Positions 32,777-39,513 of a DNA stretch of 52,830 bases are shown piece after piece. Every line of letters begins with the position of its first letter. The stretch's first letter is position 1. This stretch comes from Oscillospiraceae bacterium (GTDB lineage Bacteria; Bacillota; Clostridia; Oscillospirales; CAG-272): contig SVUA01000002.1 of NCBI GenBank assembly GCA_015063485.1, positions 65,454 to 118,283 on the forward strand, given 5' to 3'. Made by a program: the position numbers and the translations under genes. The notes under the pieces were generated by a model that did not search any database, had not been told where the DNA came from, and saw only the letters and a list, made by a program, of their open reading frames with translations.

Positions 32777-32825
32777 GGACACATCACGTGAGCAAAGACC
32801 TCAAATGATGTGTCCAACTTTTTTA
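32777..32825 (+). terminator. Repeat hairpin R2, copy 4 (terminator-like)
   Basis: GGACACATCA...TGATGTGTCC then AACTTTTTTA, downstream of the lipoprotein terminator. Confidence 0.85.
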
Positions 32826-32840
32826 TTTTGCTTTCTTTTG

Positions 32841-32870
32841 CTTACTTTTCTTTCGCGAAAGAAAAGTAAG
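32841..32870. repeat. 30-bp perfect palindrome behind the GGGtGRT gene
   Basis: CTTACTTTTCTTTCG and its exact complement meet without a loop. Read with the adjacent GGGACGCG on the minus strand it matches the element behind rpe (10646-10685). Likely terminator of the minus-strand operon. Confidence 0.7.
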
Positions 32871-32881
32871 ACGCGTCCCTA

Positions 32882-32910
32882 TTACTTGCTCGCCTCTTCG
32901 ATAGCAACTG
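32882..32910. repeat. 29-bp direct repeat, right copy (within the GGGtGRT 3' end)
   Basis: Identical to 30033-30061. It begins exactly at the stop codon of the GGGtGRT gene and covers codons for VAIEEASK. Confidence 0.75.
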
Positions 32911-33880
32911 CAACGGCAACAGTCATACCAACCATGGGGTTGTTACCTGCTCCTATGAGTCCCATCATCTCTACGTGAGCGGGAACGGAGGAAGAGCCTG
33001 CGAACTGAGCGTCACCGTGCATTCTTCCGAGCGTATCGGTCATACCGTAGGAAGCAGGTCCTGCTGCCATGTTATCGGGGTGAAGCGTTCTACCTGTTCC
33101 GCCGCCCGAAGCAACCGAGAAGTACTTAACGCCGTTCTCCATAGCCCACTTCTTATAAGTTCCTGCAACGGGGTGCTGGAATCTTGTGGGGTTCGTTGAG
33201 TTACCTGTGATAGAAACGCCAACATTCTCAAGTCTCATTATAGCAACGCCCTCGGGAACGCTGTCAGAGCCGTAGCACTTGACCTTTGCTCTGTCGCCAG
33301 TGGAGTAAGCAACTTCCTTGATGACCTTAACTTCTTCGGTATAAGGATCAAACTCAGTCTGAACATAAGTAAAGCCGTTGATTCTCGAAATGATCATAGC
33401 TGCGTCCTTACCAAGACCGTTAAGGATTACGCGAAGGGGCTTAACTCTTACCTTGTTTGCGTTAAGAGCGATCTTAATTGCGCCCTCTGCAGCCGCGAAG
33501 GACTCGTGACCTGCGAGGAAGCAGAAGCACTCGGTCTCCTCGGAAAGAAGCATCGAGCCGAGGTTTCCGTGTCCAAGACCAACCTTTCTGTTCTCGGCAA
33601 CAGAGCCGGGGATACAGAAAGCCTGAAGTCCGATACCGATAGCGGCAGCCGCGTCAGCAGCCTTTGTGCAACCCTTCTTGATTGCGATAGCCGCGCCAAC
33701 TGTGTACGCCCACTTTGCGTTCTCGAACGCGATGGGCTGAGTCTCTTCTACGATCTTATAAGGGTCGATTCCCTTTGCGTCGCAGATCTCCTTGCACTCG
33801 TCGATAGAGGAGATACCATATTCCTTAAGTACGCCGAGGATCTTCGCCTCGCGTCTCTCATAACCTTCAAAATGTGCCAT
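32882..33880 (-). CDS. GGGtGRT protein (PF14057-type), unknown function
   Basis: 332 residues. The naming motif ASGGGTGRTLHPDNM lies at about 264-278. Other conserved parts are AKWAYTVGAAIAIKKGCTKAADAAAAIG, GHGNLGSMLLSEETECFCFLAGHESFAAAEG and GNSTNPTRFQHPVAGTYKKW. No catalytic activity is established for the family to my knowledge. It is found in anaerobic Firmicutes and Thermotogae-like bacteria next to an IscU-like scaffold, as here (17-base gap), which hints at a metal or Fe-S role. The 3' end is duplicated at 30.0 kb. TCAGGAGG precedes ATG 33880. Confidence 0.9.
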   Translation of the reverse strand: MAHFEGYERREAKILGVLKEYGISSIDECKEICDAKGIDPYKIVEETQPIAFENAKWAYTVGAAIAIKKGCTKAADAAAAIGIGLQAFCIPGSVAENRKVGLGHGNLGSMLLSEETECFCFLAGHESFAAAEGAIKIALNANKVRVKPLRVILNGLGKDAAMIISRINGFTYVQTEFDPYTEEVKVIKEVAYSTGDRAKVKCYGSDSVPEGVAIMRLENVGVSITGNSTNPTRFQHPVAGTYKKWAMENGVKYFSVASGGGTGRTLHPDNMAAGPASYGMTDTLGRMHGDAQFAGSSSVPAHVEMMGLIGAGNNPMVGMTVAVAVAIEEASK

Positions 33881-33897
33881 ATGTATATACCTCCTGA

Positions 33898-34614
33898 TTA
33901 TTCCTTACGGGGATCGATGTACTTAACAGCATCAGCAAATCTGCCGTATGTACCCTTGGACTTCTCATACGCTTCGTTAGGCTCCATGCCCTTCTTGATG
34001 AAGTCGGTCATCTTGCCAAGAGATACGAACTCGTATCCGATAACCTGATCATCAGCGTCAAGTGCCATTCTGGTGCAGTATCCCTCGGTCATCTCGAGGT
34101 AACGAACGCCCTTTGCCTTTGTACCGTACATAGTACCAACCATGGATCTCTCGCCCTTACCGAGATCTTCCATACCTGCGCCGATTACGAGACCGCCCTC
34201 AGAGAAAGCGGACTGGCTGCGGCCGTATACGATCTGGAGGAACAACTCTCTCATTGCGGTGTTGATAGCGTCGCAAACGAGGTCGGTGTTAAGAGCCTCA
34301 AGAAGAGTCTTGCCGGGGAGGATCTCAGCAGCCATAGCAGCGGAGTGAGTCATACCCGAGCAACCGATGGTCTCAACGAGTGCTTCCTCGATGATACCGT
34401 TCTTTACGTTAAGCGAAAGCTTGCACGCGCCCTGCTGAGGTGCGCACCAGCCTACTCCGTGTGTGTAAGCAGAAATATCGGTGATCTGCTTTGCCTGTAC
34501 CCATTTGCCCTCCTCGGGAATGGGAGCGGGTCCGTGATTGGGGCCCTTCGCAACCTTGCACATCTTTTGAACTTCAGTGCTCATTGCGTATTCGCAAGAA
34601 AATTCATTGCTCAT
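33898..34614 (-). CDS. IscU/NifU-like iron-sulfur scaffold protein (long form)
   Basis: 238 residues. The N-terminal half is IscU-like: CAPQQGACKLSLNVKNGIIEEALVETIGCSGMTHSAAMAAEIL (about 57-99) contains Cys57, Cys64 and Cys84, as potential cluster ligands. A C-terminal extension of about 110 residues includes GAGMEDLGKGERSMVGTMYGTKAKGVRY, a domain not present in IscU. No IscS cysteine desulfurase lies nearby. It is co-transcribed with the GGGtGRT gene and the two probably act together. GGAGA precedes ATG 34614. Confidence 0.87.
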   Translation of the reverse strand: MSNEFSCEYAMSTEVQKMCKVAKGPNHGPAPIPEEGKWVQAKQITDISAYTHGVGWCAPQQGACKLSLNVKNGIIEEALVETIGCSGMTHSAAMAAEILPGKTLLEALNTDLVCDAINTAMRELFLQIVYGRSQSAFSEGGLVIGAGMEDLGKGERSMVGTMYGTKAKGVRYLEMTEGYCTRMALDADDQVIGYEFVSLGKMTDFIKKGMEPNEAYEKSKGTYGRFADAVKYIDPRKE

Positions 34615-34650
34615 TTTTATATCTCCTTTTTTAAATTTAAACTTAGGTTA

Positions 34651-35220
34651 TTACTTTACGATCTCTCCGTAAACCTCGCCGAACGCGCAAGCCGCGTTGG
34701 ACTCGTCGGTATCGATATGCATAGCGAGCGCGTAGCTGTCGCTTACTCTTACTACAACATCTCCGAATACGAGTGCTCTGGGAGTCTCAAGCTTAACGCC
34801 TACGATCTCTTTGTCAACAACACCGAGAGCAGCAGCGTCTGCCTTTGTCATATGTATATGTCTCTTAGCCGCAATGACTCCCTCGGTAAGCTCGATAGAG
34901 CCGCAAGGTCCTTCAAGACGGCATGCGCCGCTTCCCTTGATATCACCCGACTCACGAACGGGAGCCGTTACTCCGATCGTACGGGCATCGGTAAGAGAAA
35001 GCTCTACCTGATTCTCAGGGCGAGTAGGTCCGAGTACGCTTGCCTTGAGCGAACCCTTAGGTCCTACAACAGTTACCTTTTCCTCGCAAGCGAACTGACC
35101 GGGCTGGCTGAGATCTTTCTTATTGGTAAGCTCATGTCCTGCTCCGAAGAGAGTCTCAACTGCCTCTTTGGTGAGGTGTACGTGTCTTGCAGATGTTTCA
35201 ACTATAAATTTGTTTGCCAT
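34651..35220 (-). CDS. pduL: Phosphate propanoyltransferase/phosphotransacetylase PduL
   Basis: 189 residues with the two PduL barrels. SARHVHLT (about 10-17) and AAKRHIHMT (about 117-125) hold the zinc-binding His residues. VTVVGPKGSLKASVLGPTRPENQVELS and PVRESGDIKGSGACRLEGPCGSI are typical. The family interconverts acyl-CoA and acyl phosphate, and outside microcompartment loci it serves as phosphotransacetylase for acetate formation. No encapsulation peptide is obvious at the N-terminus and no shell genes are nearby, so a cytosolic enzyme is likely. No acetate kinase in the window. First gene of the operon. Confidence 0.94.
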   Translation of the reverse strand: MANKFIVETSARHVHLTKEAVETLFGAGHELTNKKDLSQPGQFACEEKVTVVGPKGSLKASVLGPTRPENQVELSLTDARTIGVTAPVRESGDIKGSGACRLEGPCGSIELTEGVIAAKRHIHMTKADAAALGVVDKEIVGVKLETPRALVFGDVVVRVSDSYALAMHIDTDESNAACAFGEVYGEIVK

Positions 35221-35279
35221 GATTAAACTCCTTTTCTTAATATTAATATAGTTTGCATAGGCAAATTTTCACATTTATT

Positions 35280-35308
35280 ATTATAACATACTTTTTTTGA
35301 ATTGTAAA
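35280..35308 (-). promoter_or_regulatory. Promoter of the pduL-IscU-GGGtGRT operon
   Basis: TTTACA (35308-35303), 17 bases, TATAAT (35285-35280) with TGT upstream of the -10. Confidence 0.75.
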
Positions 35309-35376
35309 GATTTAAACAAGAGATTTCTGCAAATAATATTAAAAATTTACATTGTTTTTTTATTAAGGAGGGCTAT

Positions 35377-36030
35377 ATGCCGAACGAAAACAATCAAAAT
35401 AACGAAAACAAAGAGCTTGACGGCGCGATAATAACAGAAAATAAAAACAGCCGTATCCATTGCCTTTCGATAATAGGACAAATTGAAGGTCACTATATGC
35501 TCGGAGACGGACAAAAGGCTACTAAATACGAGCATATCATTCCCCTACTCGTCTCTATTGAGGAGGACGACGAAATTGACGGACTTCTCATGATCCTAAA
35601 CACAATGGGCGGTGACGTTGAAGCAGGTCTTGCTATTGCCGAAATGGTCGCCTCTATGTCAAAGCCTACCGTCTCACTCGTCCTCGGCGGAGGACATTCG
35701 ATAGGTGTCCCTCTCGCTACTTCAGCTAAAAGATCCTTTATAGTCCCCTCGGCTACGATGACTCTTCACCCCGTTCGTATCAACGGTCTTGTAGTGGGCG
35801 TCCCTCAAACATTCCGCTACTTTGAGGAAATGCAGAAACGTATTATTAAATTTATCTGCGATCATTCGCGCGCAAGTGAGCAAAAAGTGCGCGAGCTTAT
35901 GATGCGACCCGATGAGATCGCTACCGACGTCGGCTCTATAATCGACGGTGACGAAGCCGTCTCCTACGGTATAATCGACTCCGTCGGCGGTCTCTCCGAT
36001 GCTATGAAGGCTCTCAAAGAAATGATTTGA
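35377..36030 (+). CDS. ClpP-like serine protease, TepA/YmfB type
   Basis: 217 residues of the ClpP/crotonase fold. LNTMGGDVEAGLAIAEM (about 71-87), SLVLGGGHSIGVPLATSAKRSFIVPSATMTLHPVRI (about 100-135) with probable nucleophile Ser in GHSIG and His in TLHPVR, and ATDVGSIIDGDEAVSYGIID. It belongs to the TepA branch, usually adjacent to ftsK/spoIIIE in Firmicutes, though here no ftsK follows. Role as a Clp-like peptidase or translocation-enhancing factor is by family only. AAGGAGG precedes ATG 35377. Repeat R1 begins 13 bases after the stop. Confidence 0.88.
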   Translation: MPNENNQNNENKELDGAIITENKNSRIHCLSIIGQIEGHYMLGDGQKATKYEHIIPLLVSIEEDDEIDGLLMILNTMGGDVEAGLAIAEMVASMSKPTVSLVLGGGHSIGVPLATSAKRSFIVPSATMTLHPVRINGLVVGVPQTFRYFEEMQKRIIKFICDHSRASEQKVRELMMRPDEIATDVGSIIDGDEAVSYGIIDSVGGLSDAMKALKEMI

Positions 36031-36042
36031 GTAAGTGTTTTA

Positions 36043-36167
36043 GGACAGTCGAGGACGCCTGTCCCTACAAGGTCTGGTAAAAATCGTTTATATATCCCTC
36101 GCCGTAAGGCAATGGATAAACACTCGATTTAATTTAACTCCGTAGGGACAGGCGTCCTCGACTGTCC
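36043..36167. repeat. Palindromic element R1, copy 2 of 3
   Basis: The longest-armed copy: GGACAGTCGAGGACGCCTGT at the left and ACAGGCGTCCTCGACTGTCC at the right are exact complements, extended inward by CCCTAC/GTAGGG. The centre holds CTCGCCGTAAGGC. It lies between the convergent Clp-like and GT2 genes. Confidence 0.85.
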
Positions 36168-36227
36168 GTTCTATTCAATTAAAGCAAAACAAGATGGTTT
36201 TATATAAAATTTCTTTAGCGAAGTTCT

Positions 36228-36275
36228 TTGGGGCTCGACCCTTTCTCGAAAGAAAGGGTCGAACGCATCCCCCGC
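36228..36275 (-). repeat. CGACCCTTTC hairpin repeat behind a GT2 gene
   Basis: TCGACCCTTTCT...AGAAAGGGTCGA (36235-36262), 12-bp arms. On the minus strand it follows the GT2 stop codon via GGACGCG. Same family as 7993-8039 and 39219-39264. Probable terminator. Confidence 0.75.
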
Positions 36276-36279
36276 GTCC

Positions 36280-37197
36280 TTAATAATCCTTTCGATTAAG
36301 CATAAGCTCGAAGAGCATACGGTGTTTTTTAGCGACGACGTGAAGTATTATACCGCACACAAAGAGGAGGGCGGCAACGATAAACATGCCGATACACGCA
36401 AAGAGTGTCGGGAAGCGATCAACGTAACCCGTCTGAATATATTCAACGAGAACGGGAACGAAGAATCCGCCTCCTACAAGAAGGCTGAGGAGTCCCCAAA
36501 GGGAGAAGAACTTAAGCGGCTGATATTCCGAGAAGAGACGGAATATCGTCATAAGCACCTTCATGCCGTCGCTGACGGTATTCAGCTTCGAAACGCTTCC
36601 TTCGGGACGATCGCGATACTGAACGGGAACTTCTTGCAAGAGGAAGTTCTTATCAAGAGCATGGATAGTCATCTCGGTCTCTATCTCAAAGCCCTTTGAA
36701 AGCACGGGAAAATTCTTTACGAAGAGCTTACTGAACGCGCGGTATCCCGTCATGATATCCTTGACCTCGCTCTTAAAGATCTTATTGATAAGAAAGCGAA
36801 CACTCTTATTTCCGATATTGTGGAAAGGACGCTTATTTTCCGTAAAATACGTAGACGACAAGCGGTCGCCTATGACCATATCGACGCCCTTATTAAGCAC
36901 GAGGTCGCACATCTCTCTTGCGTTCTCTGCTGGATAGGTATCATCACCGTCTATCATAAGATAGCAATCGGCATCTATATCGCGGAACATGGAACGAATA
37001 ACGTTTCCCTTTCCCTGCCTGTACTCATAGCGAACGATAGCGCCTGCCGCCCTTGCGATCTCGTCCGTACCGTCCTTCGAGTTGTTATCGTAAACGTAGA
37101 TATCTGCTTCGGGAAGAGCCTCGTGATAGTCCTTTACCACCTTTTCAATGGTAAGCGCCTCGTTATAACAAGGTATCAAAACTGCTATCTTACCCAT
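36280..37197 (-). CDS. GT2 family glycosyltransferase, polyprenol-phosphate type
   Basis: 305 residues. GT-A fold with VLIPCYNEALTIEKVV (about 6-21), YDNNSKDGTDE (about 36-46), and MIDGDDTYP (about 80-88) as the DxD-like metal site. DIMTGYRAFSKLFVKNFPVLSKGFEIETEM is the acceptor-helix region typical of dolichol/undecaprenol-phosphate sugar transferases. Two C-terminal membrane helices (about 238-262, 272-292) anchor it. It likely makes a lipid-linked sugar for envelope glycans. It is distinct from the GT2 gene at 18.1 kb. Single gene with GGAGACAAA before ATG 37197. Confidence 0.9.
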   Translation of the reverse strand: MGKIAVLIPCYNEALTIEKVVKDYHEALPEADIYVYDNNSKDGTDEIARAAGAIVRYEYRQGKGNVIRSMFRDIDADCYLMIDGDDTYPAENAREMCDLVLNKGVDMVIGDRLSSTYFTENKRPFHNIGNKSVRFLINKIFKSEVKDIMTGYRAFSKLFVKNFPVLSKGFEIETEMTIHALDKNFLLQEVPVQYRDRPEGSVSKLNTVSDGMKVLMTIFRLFSEYQPLKFFSLWGLLSLLVGGGFFVPVLVEYIQTGYVDRFPTLFACIGMFIVAALLFVCGIILHVVAKKHRMLFELMLNRKDY

Positions 37198-37226
37198 TTT
37201 GTCTCCTTTTATAATTTATAATAAAA

Positions 37227-38585
37227 TCAGTTCTTAAGCGAATGTATAGGCGCGGGGATCCGTCCGCCTCTTGAAATGAAGTCGGCGCAGGAATACTCGC
37301 TGAGCTTCATTATCGGAGCGTATCCGAGCAGACCGCCGAACTCGACCGAGTCGCCAGCCTTCTTTCCGTACGCGGGAATAACGCGAACCGCCGTGGTCTT
37401 TGTATTTGCAACGCCGATGGATATCTCGTCTGCGATTATTCCGCAGATTATCTCCGCGGGAGTGTCACCTGGAATAGCTATCATGTCAAGTCCGACCGAG
37501 CATACCGCCGTCATAGCCTCAAGCTTTTCAAGCGAGAGCGCGCCGACCTTTACCGCGTCTATCATACCCGCGTCCTCGGACACGGGAATGAATGCGCCCG
37601 AAAGTCCGCCGACCTGCGAGGACGCCATTACTCCGCCCTTCTTTACGGCATCGTTAAGGAGAGCGAGAGCCGCCGTCGTTCCGTGTCCGCCGCACTTCTC
37701 GATTCCCATACCCTCAAGAATATGCGCCACCGAGTCGCCGACAGCGGGAGTAGGCGCGAGCGAGAGATCAACGATACCAAAGGGTACTCCAAGTCTCTTT
37801 GACGCTTCGGTAGCGACGAGCTGACCCATACGCGTTATCTTGAACGCCGTCTTTTTGATTATCTCGGCAAGTTCCGTGAAATCACAAAGTCCCGCTCTGC
37901 GAACGGCAGAGTTTACAACACCGGGACCCGATACGCCGACGTTTATAACAGTCTCGGCTTCGCCGACACCGTGGAAAGCTCCCGCCATAAAGGGATTATC
38001 CTCTGGAACGTTCGCGAACACGACAAGCTTCGCGCAGCCGATAGATTCCTTATCTCTTGTAAGATATGCGGTTTCCTTTATTATCTTACCCATCTTGGCA
38101 ACGGCGTCCATATTGATACCCGCCTTTGTAGACGCTACGTTTACAGACGAGCAAACGAGATTCGTCTCGGAAAGAGCCTGAGGAAGCGATTCGATAAGAT
38201 TTGCCGCGTTGTTGGTAAATCCCTTTTGAATGAGCGCGCTGTATCCTCCGATAAAGTTGATACCTAGCGTGCTTGCCGCTCTGTCGAGCGTATGCGCTAT
38301 CTTTACGTAATCCTCGGGAGAGTATTTCCCGCCGACGAGCGATATGGGAGTTACCGAAACGCGCTTGTTGATTATCGGTATTCCAAGCTCCTTTTCGATA
38401 TCGCAGCCCGTCGATACGAGCTTTTCGGCTCTCGTCGTTATCTTGTCGTAAATACGGTCGCAAACGACGTCCACGCTATCCGACGCGCAATCGTAAAGGG
38501 ATATACCCATCGTGATGGTTCGGATATCGAGATTTTCGTCCTTGATCATATTTATCGTTTCAAGTATATCGTGCATATTTATCAT
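37227..38585 (-). CDS. PFL family protein, UPF0210/DUF711
   Basis: 452 residues. [69 protein letters not shown] and [48 protein letters not shown] match the conserved UPF0210 family, with an overall similarity to pyruvate formate-lyase-type barrels. It lacks a recognisable C-terminal glycyl radical loop, so a radical mechanism is doubtful. Function unknown. Almost always paired with the small ACT protein upstream, as here. The GAGGT site overlaps the ACT stop codon (TGAGGT), showing coupling. Confidence 0.92.
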   Translation of the reverse strand: MINMHDILETINMIKDENLDIRTITMGISLYDCASDSVDVVCDRIYDKITTRAEKLVSTGCDIEKELGIPIINKRVSVTPISLVGGKYSPEDYVKIAHTLDRAASTLGINFIGGYSALIQKGFTNNAANLIESLPQALSETNLVCSSVNVASTKAGINMDAVAKMGKIIKETAYLTRDKESIGCAKLVVFANVPEDNPFMAGAFHGVGEAETVINVGVSGPGVVNSAVRRAGLCDFTELAEIIKKTAFKITRMGQLVATEASKRLGVPFGIVDLSLAPTPAVGDSVAHILEGMGIEKCGGHGTTAALALLNDAVKKGGVMASSQVGGLSGAFIPVSEDAGMIDAVKVGALSLEKLEAMTAVCSVGLDMIAIPGDTPAEIICGIIADEISIGVANTKTTAVRVIPAYGKKAGDSVEFGGLLGYAPIMKLSEYSCADFISRGGRIPAPIHSLKN

Positions 38586-38594
38586 AGCGTTACC

Positions 38595-38864
38595 TCAAAT
38601 TCTGTGCATGGAGTTAAAGATATTCTCGTGCATAGCGCGGATATCGAGTCCGTTCTCCTCGCCAAGCTTCTGCATAGCATCGACCATGTCTGTAAAAGGA
38701 ATGGTGATATCTTGTATGTCTACCACCATTATCATGGCAAAGTACTCTTTAAGTACGCTTTGAGATATCTCTACGATATTTGCGCCAAGCTCCGCACATT
38801 TGGTGCTCACCTTGGCAATAATACCCTTGCTGTCGTGTCCGACGACCGTTATTACCGCTTTCAT
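38595..38864 (-). CDS. ACT domain protein, UPF0237 type
   Basis: 89 residues comprising a single ACT domain: AVITVVGHDSKGIIAKVSTKCAELGANIVEISQSVL (3-38), then FAMIMVVDIQ and a C-terminal helix. ACT domains bind amino acids or similar ligands and regulate partner enzymes, so this is a candidate ligand-sensing subunit of the UPF0210 protein encoded nine bases downstream. GAAAGGAT precedes ATG 38864. Confidence 0.92.
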   Translation of the reverse strand: MKAVITVVGHDSKGIIAKVSTKCAELGANIVEISQSVLKEYFAMIMVVDIQDITIPFTDMVDAMQKLGEENGLDIRAMHENIFNSMHRI

Positions 38865-39434
38865 TTTTATTATTATCCTTTCAAATTTTATATTGCATAA
38901 TTCTGCGTTTTATATTATAACAGATTTTCTTTCAAATTGCAATATTTTTAACGAAATACTTAAGATTCAATTTTATGATAATTAATTAAGACAGTTTTTT
39001 TATTTTGATTTCGCGAGTTGCTTTTTAACTTGCAGTTAAAAGACAACTCGGTCAACAAAGCGATTCGCGGTTGCGTCCCGCGAATTTACGAGTAACAAGT
39101 AACTCGGTAAAACCCGACTTGTTGCGCTATACCATGTTTGTTAAACTCCCCGACAAACCGAAATTTGTTTATCTGATAGCCGTTATGGCTATTTTAAAAC
39201 TTCTTTTAGGAAATTCTTTGGGGCTCGACCCTTTCTTTCAAGAAAGGGTCGAACGCGTCCCCCGCGCCCCCGACAAACCACAATTTATTTACATCAAACC
39301 GTCTGATTTGACATGCCTTTATCAAAAAAAACAAACTGCGCCAACCATTTACAGCCTTCGACCTATATCGTCCGAGCGTCTTAAAAAAAAGTGAAAAAAG
39401 AACTTATTTTTTCTCTGAACAATATTTACTTTTA
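38865..39434. other. Gene-free repeat-rich stretch
   Basis: No convincing gene. It holds TTAACTTGCAGTTAA (inverted repeat, about 39026-39040), two copies of a CCCGACAAACC...AATTT motif (about 39148 and 39269, a third at about 49055), and the CGACCCTTTC hairpin repeat at 39219-39264. An apparent reading frame of about 100 codons across it consists of these repeats. Confidence 0.6.
39219..39264 (+). repeat. CGACCCTTTC hairpin repeat, intergenic copy
   Basis: TCGACCCTTTCTT...AAGAAAGGGTCGA (39225-39252), 13-bp perfect arms, preceded by TTTGGGGC and followed by ACGCGTCCCCCGCG. Same unit and orientation on the + strand as 36228-36275, but not attached to a gene end. Confidence 0.75.
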
Positions 39435-39463
39435 TTGACTAAAATGGTATAAAATGGTATAAT
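39435..39463 (+). promoter_or_regulatory. Promoter of the L15-like membrane protein
   Basis: TTGACT (39435-39440), 17 bases, TATAAT (39458-39463) with TGG before the -10. A directly repeated AAAATGGTAT occupies spacer and -10. Confidence 0.75.
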
Positions 39464-39513
39464 ACTACCATATATTAAGCAATTTATAAACTTATTCCAT
39501 GGAGGTTCACATA

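Noticed and set aside
21582-32825. R2 hairpins as integron attC-type recombination sites in a cassette array
   Set aside because: They are followed by T runs like terminators, lack GTT-type core sites, the intervening genes are on both strands, and no integron integrase is present.
34651-35220. A bacterial microcompartment locus because of PduL
   Set aside because: No shell proteins, aldehyde dehydrogenase or signature enzymes nearby, and no clear encapsulation peptide.
34345-35226. A 293-codon + strand frame opposite the IscU-like and PduL genes
   Set aside because: It spans two real genes and their intergenic gap on the other strand, with no start signal.
39071-39394. A 107-codon + strand frame in the gap before the L15-like gene
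   Set aside because: It is composed of dispersed repeat units (CGACAAACC motif and the CGACCCTTTC hairpin) and has no start signal.
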